A stretch of DNA of 64,000 nt from the NCBI GenBank assembly GCA_021186555.1, contig JAJKFL010000026.1, forward strand, positions 5,597,209-5,661,208, given 5' to 3'. This DNA is from Reticulitermes speratus. Lineage: Eukaryota; Arthropoda; Insecta; Blattodea; Rhinotermitidae. The notes under the pieces are model-generated. The model was not told the DNA's origin. It saw only the letters and a list, made by a program, of their open reading frames with translations, and did not search any database. Within the stretch, counting starts at the first letter, position 1. Each line of letters begins with the position of its first letter. Shown in pieces: positions 55,267 to 64,000 of the stretch. The position numbers and the translations under genes were made by a program.

Positions 55267-58200
55267 GTAAGCTGGCTACCTGACGTCATTTATACAAATA
55301 TTGCATGCTAGATTCAAATACTCCATAAGAATCTGAGGTTTTTTAGATATTTAAATTGTTCTTCTTCTTCATTTGCTATTTCATTACAAGAATTGGGCCA
55401 GAAATCCGTTCCAAAGCTCGGAAAACTTTCTCTTTCTTGGTCGGCCAAAGTCGTGTCTTCCTACAGGACTGTAGTAATATCCCTTGTACACGTTCCTGCC
55501 AGTTTCTTTCGTACCAATTCCTGCTTTTGGGTGTTCAGTTACATTCTCACTTCCCAATGTCTCACAGTGTGACTCCTAACACCCACATCAAAACCTCATT
55601 TCATTCCAGATGTTCCCAATCTGTACTTGTCTCCAGTTCTTAGCACTCACGTTCCACTGCCATAAATAAAGAGCATTGTGCATCCATAACTGCACTCATG
55701 TGTTTCTAGAAATATCTATTTTTAACTCTGTTTAGTTTCATGTTTATTATATGTCCAGGTCCGCGGCTTTGTGATGTTTCGTAACATGGTAATTTTTTTT
55801 ACGGCGAGGAGTTGTTAGCACCTCGCTCAGGATAGGGACAGGTGGCGGGCTGTTGTGAATGCGGTAATGAACCTTCGGTTCCATAAAACTGCGGAATTTT
55901 TTGACTAGCTGACGACTGTTAGCTTCCAAGAAGGTTCTGCTCCATGGAGTTAGTTAGTTTATTATATGTACCTTCCTAGGTACCTACCAACCTACCCAAC
56001 TCTTGTACCTGCCTAGGTACCTACCTAATGCCTCCCCATCCATGTACCTACCTACTTACCCACCTAACGTAGGCCTACCTGTTGACGTACCTGTTGTATA
56101 CGTACCTACCTACCTAATCTACTTGTAGCCTAACATATGTGCCTAGCTACATGCCTACCTAACTCCACGGTGCACATCCTCGAAAAACTGATAACTCAGC
56201 TGGTCAAGAAATGCCATTTTCATGGACTCTTAAAGTTCATTACCATGTCAATTTAGGCCTCCTACTTAAGTCCCATCCTCATTCAGCAGCAACCCGAAAA
56301 CACAGTTACTTGCACCCTGTTACTCCCATGTCAATTTTAATATCCTCTCCCCAACCATGTCTAGGTCTACCCAGTGATTTCTTTCTGTGATGATTTTTAG
56401 CCAACTTTTGTGTGTTTCTCACTTTTGCCATTGTGCTTCATGTAGCGTCCATCTTGTCGTTGTTCATTTAACCGTCTGAGCTGCAACAAACGAGTTGTAC
56501 AACTGGCAGTTGCTTACTTTTACATGTTATGTATCAAGTACAGATAACAAAAAAAAAGTTTTGTTCATCAATGATTTTTAAGAATCTGGACCTGTGGAAA
56601 CAGAACTATGTCATGTTATGTCGATCAGAAAGGGCTGATCATCCTATCAGTATTATCTAAGCAATTTAATATGCATGTCCTCATTACCGTCATAACACAT
56701 TTGTTGCATTTTTACTATAGCTAAACCAATTTTCTTACTTTACATTATACTCTGTTTCAACTAGCTCAAGAGATACACGATTATATAAGTGACAACATGA
56801 AAAATCTATTCCGGCACACAAGTTTCTGATTCTATAAAACAAGATCATATGATAGTTTTGAGGTTTTTGTAGTGGTGTACACTAGAAGTACAGAATACTA
56901 AATACATATAAATAACACCACTCTGGTTCCTTCAAACCTAACTTTCGTTATTTCACCGTTCAATACAAAATGCAGATTCATCCGGTACTTCAGGAAGCGC
57001 TGAAGCAATGACAAATAGTTGACTAAGTGGGCACAGCAGCGCCACAGTAGCCCATTTCAAGATCACAGCTGCACACCTATCAAATCTAAGTGACACTTGC
57101 TAAACCTGCTCGTTATGTTTTTTCGTGTTCCCGCAACGCAGCTGTTATTTCCTCCACACACAATGTCACTTTGAATATTCTCTCTGTTCTCCTACAGACG
57201 CCTGCAACTTCTCGTCCTGTTGGGCTGGGTGCCAGGCAGATCACAGCATCAACTTTAGAAGAGCATACTGTGACGGACAACACTGCGTATGCGGTAAGTT
57301 ACACCTCTTTTAGTTCTGAAGCACGCAAGGATGTCTTCAAGTATTCAGTAACGTCATAACCTATATTTATCCTTCCAAATTACCAGCACCTCAATGCCTG
57401 CTGCAAACCAAATCTTCCAAGCCTGAACATGCTGGAGAATTTAATATGGCTGTGACACTTATCCTGTCACATTGATAGAGGCATATAAGTTGCGCACGTT
57501 CAAGAACAGGGTGGTACTGGGACCTAACAGGGACAGAGTAACAGGAGGATGGATAGAATTACGTAACAGGGAGTGTCATGACTTTATTCTGTGTCAAGTA
57601 ATATTACGGTAATCAAATGAAGGAGAATAAAATGGGCAAGACATATAGCACATATGGGGCAGAGGGGACGACATAAATATACAGGGACCTAGACATAATG
57701 GGAGGACATTTAACCTTTATCATGCTACATGACTATATAAGCTAGTCTCTATAAGAGTACTGCTGAATGGCCTCGCATGCCACATGCTGGTCTGTGCATG
57801 AAATTTAAATGTCCACACAAGAAAACCTCCAGCCACAAAGAGATACACTTGACATCTAAATCCATCCACTAAAGGTTAAACAGATGGGACAGCATGGACT
57901 GGATGCAGCTGGCTCAGAACAGGGACAAGTAGCAGGCTCATATGAACACAGCAATAAAACTTTTGGTTCCACAAAAGGTGGGGAACTTCTTTGATAGCTG
58001 TATAACTGTTAGCTTCTAAAGAAGGTCTGTGGTCCATAGAGTTGCTCAAACACTGGGATCCCATCTTATATTCATATCAGAGAATCATGCTATGAAGGAA
58101 TGTATCGAGTGGAAGTATAGCTTCTTTAATTCTTAAACTTGGTCCTAGATGGAGGTGTTTGGTCAGCTCCAAGCTTGGGCTGCTTTGCTCAGGGGAAAAA

Positions 58201-59268
58201 GCCCCCATTAACCATTGAATAGGAAACTGGGAGGGCCCAAGAGCTGGTCTTCACAATGATAAAAATCTCTCTCCCATGCCATGAATCAAACTATGATGCC
58301 TCAGTTGTCCAGCCTGTAGCATAGTCACTATACTGAGTTGGGTTGGTTCTCCTCAGTCTGTATTTATTTAATATTATTTTCTCTTACACCAATTATGGCC
58401 TTACTTCATACTTATTCACAGTAAACTTCACCATATGTATGGTACCTGCTTTCAGTGTGCTTCTATCTCCAAAGTACAGATGTGCCATAATAACATACAC
58501 GTAGGATCAGTTCGAAGTTTCTGTTACGACACATCACTGAATAATGTCTTTAGTCAGACTGAGATGTTCTATTGTTGATGCAACTTCAACATAGATCAAA
58601 ATGTTATGGTCCTCTTTGAAGGCACATTAAAAATTCTTAAACGGCACTTACATAAAGCAGATTATTTTTTGAAGACAAAAGCTAATCGATACTCCTCCTA
58701 TTCAAGAAACTATTACCATCCTTTTATGGGACTAACAAGTTCATTACCAAATTCATAAACAGCCTGCGACTGACCCCCATCTTGAGCCAAATCAATACAG
58801 TCCACAGCCTCATATTCTACTTCTGTAATATCCTCTTTAATATTATCCTAGGTCTTGCAGGTTGTTTATTCTCTTCAGGGTTTTCACACCAAAATTTTAT
58901 AACCATTTCTTATTTAAATGTAGGTATTTTGAGAATAAACACATAATGCATAAAGTAACATGAAAGAAATAAACATGGCAGAAGTTCTAGTAAGGTCAGT
59001 CAGGTTAGAAGAAATGCTTTAATTCACCACTCAAACATATCGCTCAAGACACCTTAACATATCACGGCATACACAGAACTGATGAAAGGAAACACACAGG
59101 CAAACAAGGGTGCAGAGTGATTGTCCAAAAAAAAAGTTCACAATTATAAAACAGACAATTAGGCAGGTGTATGTATTGAAACTTGACCAGTGTAATAATG
59201 TTTCTCTGAACTGTTACATTAACATGAATAATTTTCTACTTGTTTCAGTGTTTGTCATTGGGGGCTAG
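55197..59268 (+). CDS. termicin: Termicin-2 precursor (three exons, first of five possible terminal exons)
   Basis: Same architecture as termicin-1: exons 55197-55266, 57198-57293 and, as the nearest acceptor, 59249-59268. Predicted 61 residues. Cysteines at 26, 31, 35, 48, 53 and 55 with the identical C-X4-C-X3-C-X12-C-X4-C-X1-C spacing. The mature start ACNFSSCW and the segment SINFRRAYCD are closer to known termite termicins than termicin-1 is. The terminal exon gives VFVIGG from the first array unit, or VFVTGG from units 3 or 5. The split residue before the mature Ala is His (donor base changed from G to C). No canonical AATAAA is seen at the aligned polyA position (about 60060 reads 'acataaatag'). 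Confidence 0.92.
55790..56310. repeat. LINE 3' fragments and a degenerate (CCTA)n stretch in termicin-2 intron 1
   Basis: About 55795-55960 repeats 'gaggagttgttagcacctcg' and 'gcggtaatgaaccttcggtt'; 55970-56165 is an irregular CTACCTAC run, likely an expanded LINE tail; 56170-56300 is a minus-strand LINE 3' fragment. The rest of the intron (56310-57190) shows nothing I can name. Confidence 0.55.
57198..57293 (+). CDS. termicin: Termicin-2 exon 2 (mature peptide)
   Basis: Acceptor 'ttctcctacag' ends at 57197; donor 'tgcg|gtaagt'. All six cysteines. Intron retention would add GKLHLF and stop at 57311-57313, as in the first gene. Confidence 0.94.
58085..58345 (-). mobile_element. SINE family A2 copy in termicin-2 intron 2
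   Basis: Orthologous (by duplication) to 51420-51685. It is preceded by the same LINE 3' fragment (57890-58070), here next to a further non-LTR fragment (about 57520-57700). Confidence 0.82.
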
Positions 59269-59884
59269 TCATTTGAGAGGAAGTTGGTTCTCAAAAGATG
59301 ATGACCGTACGCACATGTACCGCTGCCAGTGTAATAATGTTTCTCTGAACTGTTACATTAACATGAATAATTTTCTACTTGTTTCAGTGTTTGTCACTGG
59401 GGCTAGTCATTTGAGAGGAAGTTGGTTCTCAAAAGATGATGACCGTACGCACATGTACCGCTGCCAGTGTAATAATGTTTCTCTGAACTGTTACATTAAC
59501 ATGAATAATTTTCTACTTGTTTCAGTGTTTGTCACTGGGGGCTAGTCATTTGAGAGGAAGTTGGTTCTCAAAAGATGATGACCGTACGCACATGTACCGC
59601 TGCCAGTGTAATAATGTTTCTCTGAACTGTTACATTAACATGAATAATTTTCTACTTGTTTCAGTGTTTGTCATTGGGGGCTAGTCATTTGAGAGGAAGT
59701 TGGTTCTCAAAAGATGATGACCGTACGCACATGTACCGCTGCCAGTGTAATAATGTTTCTCTGAACTGTTACATTAACATGAATAATTTTCTACTTGTTT
59801 CAGTGTTTGTCACTGGGGGCTAGTCATTTGAGAGGAAGTTGGTTCTCAAAAAATGATGACCGTACGCACATGTACCGCTGCCAG
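59188..59884 (+). repeat. termicin: Five-unit, 139-bp tandem array of the termicin terminal exon
   Basis: 697 bp, almost exactly 5 x 139. Each unit holds 'ctacttgtttcag' and the short exon, starting at 59249, 59388, 59526, 59665 and 59804. Units 1 and 4 code VFVIGG, 3 and 5 VFVTGG; unit 2 has lost one G (four instead of five), removing its stop. Units are otherwise nearly identical. In duplication copy A there is one unit. Confidence 0.96.
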
Positions 59885-60309
59885 ACCGATATGTTTCTAT
59901 CATCTCTATCGCCATTGTGCATTCCATTTTTAGCTCCCATGTCTTTATACTACAGATTAGCATATGGAAGGTTCTTCGTGTTTAACTTTCACTTCTGCTG
60001 TATGTAAAATTTTATATCTTGTTGAGAGATGACAGTTGCCAAGATTATTACATAACTGTAACATAAATAGAAAGATATCCAGCATATAATTTTAGTCTTA
60101 TCTCTTACCACATGACCCTAATTCATTTACTTTGGACTAATCAACAGAAAAGAACCGAGATTAAAAATATACATCGCTGGAGAACTTCTGCGCAGCACTT
60201 GCGTAGCACCAACTTTTTATCATCAGCAGTGTCACTGCTTTGTTGTTTTAACCACATATTTGTCAATTTATTATTTTATGTCTGCTCAATCCACACAATC
60301 CTGGGTTGC

Positions 60310-60475
60310 ATATGGCTCAGGTGATCAGTCACCATCCACTGACTTCATAGACCTGGGTTTGATAACGGACCAGTCCATGTGGAATTTGTGGTGGAAAAGA
60401 AGGCACTAAGACAGGTTTTCCTCCGAGTACTTCTGTTTTCCCCTGTCAATATCATTCCAACAATTCATCTATCAC
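60310..60475 (+). mobile_element. SINE family B copy at the end of duplication copy B
   Basis: Aligned with 52985-53180 ('atggctcaggtgatcagtca'). It marks the last shared sequence of the duplication. Confidence 0.75.
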
Positions 60476-60479
60476 TGAC

Positions 60480-60771
60480 AGTCAACAGCCTAAAGGAACA
60501 TGCTCTCCTGCATAATCTTGAGGCATCACTTTTTTCCTGGCCCAGAAAATTTCCAGACTTATTAACACTGTATTTTGCAGTAGGCAAGAGACTGAACTCT
60601 ATTCAAAACCCTCTTGAGGAACTAGCCAATGTATGCAATACCTTGCCAATCTACAGACATTTCCATTACATTGTAAGACGTACAGTTTATGAACACGCAC
60701 AAAAAAAATGGTGGTGTATTAAAGGAATGAAACACCCAGTTCACCATAATGTGAATCAAAATCCATTGTAG
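60480..60771 (+). pseudogene. Possible degenerate Tc1/mariner-type transposase C-terminus
   Basis: The frame reads LFSWPRKFPDLLTLYFAVGK, resembling the 'WPPRSPDLTPCDFFLWG' block of the 49-kb transposase with the catalytic Asp lost, followed by NPLEELANVCNTLP and RRTVYEHAQKKW. No inverted termini found. Weak; could be chance. Confidence 0.35.
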
Positions 60772-61088
60772 TTATTTCTAAAGAAACGTGATGTTTAAGG
60801 TATTGCATGCTTGCGAGACTGGAGATGCTCGTGATTATGTGACACAATGTAACTTGTTAGATAAATACCAAAGTTTCTATGGAACCTGCTGCCTTCAATA
60901 TCAGTGTAGGACATCCCAAAGACTAACCTTAATTTTAACACTGATCACTCTGGCTATCAAGAGTTGCTCAAGTTCGTATACTGTGGTGGCTGCAAGGCAG
61001 TTTTCTTCACACTTTGCCACTTTCAAAGAGCTGCTCTGTCACAAACGGTGAAATAAATGATTAATATTCCACCACTACGACTACAAGC

Positions 61089-61425
61089 ACCCTCGGTGGA
61101 CTAGTGGTTAGCGTGCTCGCCACTGGACCCAAGGTTCGCGGGTTCGATCCCGACCGAGGTCGATGGATTCTTAAGGGTGATAAAAATCCGGAGCACCACT
61201 TCGGTCCCATGTCGTAGATTTACGGCATGTAAAAGAACCTTACAGGCATGAATAGAAATGTTTCTATTACCTGCCTGCCAGATGGCTCTGGCAGTCACAT
61301 CAGGATTGAGTTGAACTTGTGCGGTCAGTGGGCTGGTCACTCACTACATCAACACACATGACCATAGAAACCTCCAAAAGGAGGCCCCTATGCTCCGCGT
61401 TGGAGTGACAAACACTAACTACTAC
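61089..61425 (+). mobile_element. SINE family E copy
   Basis: tRNA-like head 'ggtggactagtggttagcgt' and B box 'gcgggttcgatcccg', then a body of about 260 bp ('catgtcgtagatttacggca') ending in 'aaacactaactactactac'. Only copy in the window. The long body argues against a true tRNA gene. Confidence 0.75.
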
Positions 61426-61819
61426 TACAAGGTGTTTTTTTTCTGCTTGACCGACAAGCACTGCCCCAATGCTTTAGTGAGTTTTTATTAGACTTTCTAA
61501 AAGTTATTATCACTGTGATCATTTGTCTAGCTCCCATCTTCAACTCTTAAACCTCCCTGACATGCGGAATATGACGCAACGCTGGCAGAGCGCTCGGCCG
61601 GCGCTTATCAGTCAAGCAGGAAGAAAACACCCTATACATACTCATCTATACCAGCGCCTAAGATGCATGATAGCCCAGCCAAGGCAGGACATTATCACAT
61701 TACTGGTCTTTTATAAAGTTCGGGGCTTTGTTTCTGATGTGGTATTTGGTTGGTTATATAATGAAGCAGTTAAATTTTTGTTTCATGGAAAGTGCTCCTA
61801 CTTAAATCAGATTGAACTT

Positions 61820-62345
61820 AATATTGTTCTATTATATGCTATAAACCAACAAATTTGCCCACCTCCAACGGAACCCATAAACAAGATACTACACTAAAAA
61901 CACGAAAAAACCATAAACTAGTGACAAGATGGCGGACGATCAGTGCTAACCTATGAACACTCGAACACAAAACAACAAGGACTGAAATAAACTCCGCAGA
62001 CTACAGACATGTCCCACACAGGATCACATTTCATCGACTCCGACGCAGAACAACAGCATCTTCCGGCAACATACAACAATCCATACCACAATTTCATCAT
62101 AGTGCATAGTGCGACAATGTATAGATCTAAGATTGCCAAGAAACCCCAAACACGTGTTTCAAACAATATAGTGAGTGTGTAAATAGTGGACGCTACGAAG
62201 AGTAACCCCTGAAGATGGCTCAGACAGAGCTGAAACATATGTAGGGTTTAACATTTTCATATATGTTAGTGCAAATTTGTTGGTTTATAGCATATAATAT
62301 CTCAATCATGCACGGTATGTACAACATTAAATTAATATTGTTCAT
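61820..62345. mobile_element. Inverted Penelope-like terminal repeats with hammerhead-like motif
   Basis: 'atgctataaaccaacaaatt' (about 61839) and 'aatttgttggtttatagcat' (about 62274) are inverted. At 62204-62248: AACCC, CTGAAGA, U, GGCTC-agaca-GAGCT, GAAA, palindrome ACATATGT, A, GGGTT; AACCC and GGGTT pair. Confidence 0.65.
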
Positions 62346-62589
62346 TTGAAGCGACAATTTCCATGCAATTTCGTTACTGGCAGCAGGTTGTTTACTGAAT
62401 ACATGCAACTATGCATAGCCTTCAAGTTACTTCCTGTTTTATTATCATACAAGAGGACTCGCATATACGCGCATGAGTAAAGACACTTTAATTAAACAAG
62501 AGAGATAAGAGACCACAGATTTCCCAAATACATAACATGTACCTCCAGAAGGCAGATCACTCAGCACAACAGTTTCATCTGTGTCCTGT

Positions 62590-62890
62590 TGTATAGGAGT
62601 AGCTCAGTCAGTTCAGTGACTACGCCACAGGACAGCTAAGATATCGTGGTTTGATTCCTGGCAGGGAAAAGAGATTTCCACCTTCTCCAAAGCACCCATA
62701 TCAACTTTGGTGTACACCCAGCCTCCTCTTCAATGGGTACCAGGTTCTCGTTTTCCCCAGAAGTAAAGTAGCCACGGCATAAAGCTGACCACCCACTTCC
62801 ATCTAGTACCAAGGTTAAGAATCACCTGAGCTGTATCTCTACTCCCCTCCATATGCCTTCACAGCATACATGGAGACAACTTTACCTTTA
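62590..62890 (+). mobile_element. SINE family A2 copy
   Basis: Head 'gtataggagtagctcagtca', body 'acacccagcctcctcttcaa' and 3' end (CTTTAC)n repeats at 62880-62905. Confidence 0.82.
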
Positions 62891-63384
62891 CCTTTACCTT
62901 TACCTTTAATACAGGAATCATTAAAATCATTAAATACTTCCAGATATGGTCTGTACTGACCTTTGTGGTCTTTGCACACCTAGACAAGGGCTTCAAATCT
63001 ATTGCTGAGGCACTCACAGGCCAGCATCCATGAACACCAGTATAGTATTCACGCGGCGGTGACAATCGGTGGGGATACCTACAGCTTACTCCTCTGACAG
63101 ACAGGATGCGGGTAATCTTGACATTTCCAAAGTCTTATCTGTGACAGACATCAGCAGAAAAACGTTCACACAAATCTAAAATGAAATCAAAGTAAAAACA
63201 CAATGAATGTCCCAGGCCTCAACACAATACTACCGACTTCACTTGGTTCTTAAAACATAATATCAGAAATTTAACCCGCTTGACAAGGCACTCAAAGTGT
63301 ATACATGACATGCACAATGGACCAGGGTTTATCAGCCTTTTTGGTACCATGGGCCGCTTACAAAGTCTCACTATTTCTGCGTAA

Positions 63385-63412
63385 CCCCCCCCCCCCCCGC
63401 CTGCCAAAAAAA
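63385..63412 (+). repeat. C homopolymer followed by A homopolymer
   Basis: About 12 C, then 'gcctgcc' and about 9 A. The surrounding 62.9-63.8 kb shows no recognised gene. Confidence 0.9.
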
Positions 63413-63829
63413 AAATCTGACCTTGCAGACTCCGTCACACAGAACGCAATCAAAAAGGCAAGTTACAAGCAGGCACCATGAATGCCTGCCCATACATAGG
63501 CTGACTTGGTCAAGACATTACAATGGAAGATCTCACAGGATGCAAGATAAAGCAGTATGTTAACAAAACTAACAGTCTGACCCAAAGGTCACAAAGATGT
63601 ATAAAGATCCCAAAAGCAGACGTAAAGGCCAGTTTTAGAACTTATAAACATCAGAATTAGCTTGTAGCACCTGCTCTTTGAGATGGTGGATGAGGATGAA
63701 GAGGTGGATGAGGAACAGAAGATGGCAAAGATACAGTTTAAAATCTGGAACACCAGATAACACCCAGAATCTCCATTAAGTGTCCAAACAAATCAGAATG
63801 CATGTCTGTTTATGACAACCATAACACAA

Positions 63830-64000
63830 TCTAAATCAGACACACTCATACAGATGAACATAACAAGACATGCAACGTACGTACAACGTAACATTGAGGC
63901 ACGTTTGCGTAACCACTGTTGCTGTGGAAAAGCAATAAGTGTTACATGTTCTGAGTGTGTGTCTGTAGTCTTAGTTACCCAGCATGCAAAGCACATGCGC
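63830..64000 (-). repeat. Interspersed repeat, inverted copy of 25.75-25.92 kb, cut by the window edge
   Basis: Minus strand GCGCATGTGCTTTGCATGCT and 'ctacagacacacactcagaa' match the 25.75-kb repeat in order. Confidence 0.7.

Larger units (their letters stand above)
53655..60470 (+). repeat. Segmental duplication copy B (contains termicin-2)
   Basis: Second copy of 47637-53175. It is longer because of a SINE D with other repeat sequence (about 54080-54690), extra sequence in intron 2 and the terminal-exon array. It lacks the mariner insertion. Start point 'atgtttcgttaagtcatgac'; end inside a SINE B. Confidence 0.9.

Noticed and set aside
59240..59545. New Cys-rich 101-residue secreted protein
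   Set aside because: The frame arises from reading through termicin terminal-exon repeats; no signal peptide and no independent start. Discussed instead as the frameshifted array unit.
61089..61160. Functional tRNA gene
   Set aside because: Has A- and B-box-like sequence and good acceptor pairing, but a long SINE body follows, so it is treated as a SINE head.

Overview
This window is insect nuclear DNA, most likely from a cockroach or termite (Blattodea). Three things point there: genes are split by GT-AG introns; most of the sequence is interspersed repeats (tRNA-derived SINEs, non-LTR retrotransposon pieces, short inverted-repeat DNA elements, Penelope-like fragments); and it holds two genes for termicin, a cysteine-stabilised antimicrobial peptide known from termites and cockroaches. 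There is no bacterial operon, CRISPR array or rRNA. All supported protein-coding genes lie on the + strand.

Layout. 1-20.5 kb is intergenic. It holds nested SINEs, a 4-kb higher-order satellite (114-bp monomer, about 630-bp super-unit, 5.28-9.29 kb), a 23-bp minisatellite (13.1-13.7 kb), a 5'-truncated non-LTR retrotransposon whose reverse transcriptase frame is still open (14.6-15.9 kb), a foldback element (16.5-16.85 kb) and a 55-bp minisatellite (18.4-19.1 kb). 20.57-41.30 kb is a cysteine dioxygenase gene (Cdo1): four coding exons, a 16-kb first intron full of repeats, and a predicted 235-residue protein with every known catalytic residue present. 41.3-47.6 kb is again repeats. 47.64-53.2 kb and 53.65-60.5 kb are two diverged copies of one segment, each carrying a three-exon termicin gene (signal-peptide exon, six-cysteine exon, tiny terminal exon). 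The last 3.5 kb is SINEs and other repeats.

Function. Cdo1 starts cysteine catabolism toward sulfinate, taurine and sulfate. The two termicin genes would make secreted immune peptides. Both have a Rel/NF-kappaB-type site in the same aligned position about 225-255 bp upstream of the start codon, which suggests immune induction. I see no functional link between Cdo1 and the termicins beyond adjacency.

Most notable: (1) the termicin pair, in which the signal exon differs only silently, the mature exon differs at 14 of 30 residues, and the adjoining intron is identical for about 62 bp; (2) an exact five-unit, 139-bp tandem amplification of the terminal exon of the second termicin gene, one unit frameshifted; (3) a recurrent hammerhead-ribozyme-like motif with covarying stems in Penelope-like fragments; (4) a higher-order satellite family that recurs at several loci, including a Cdo1 intron.
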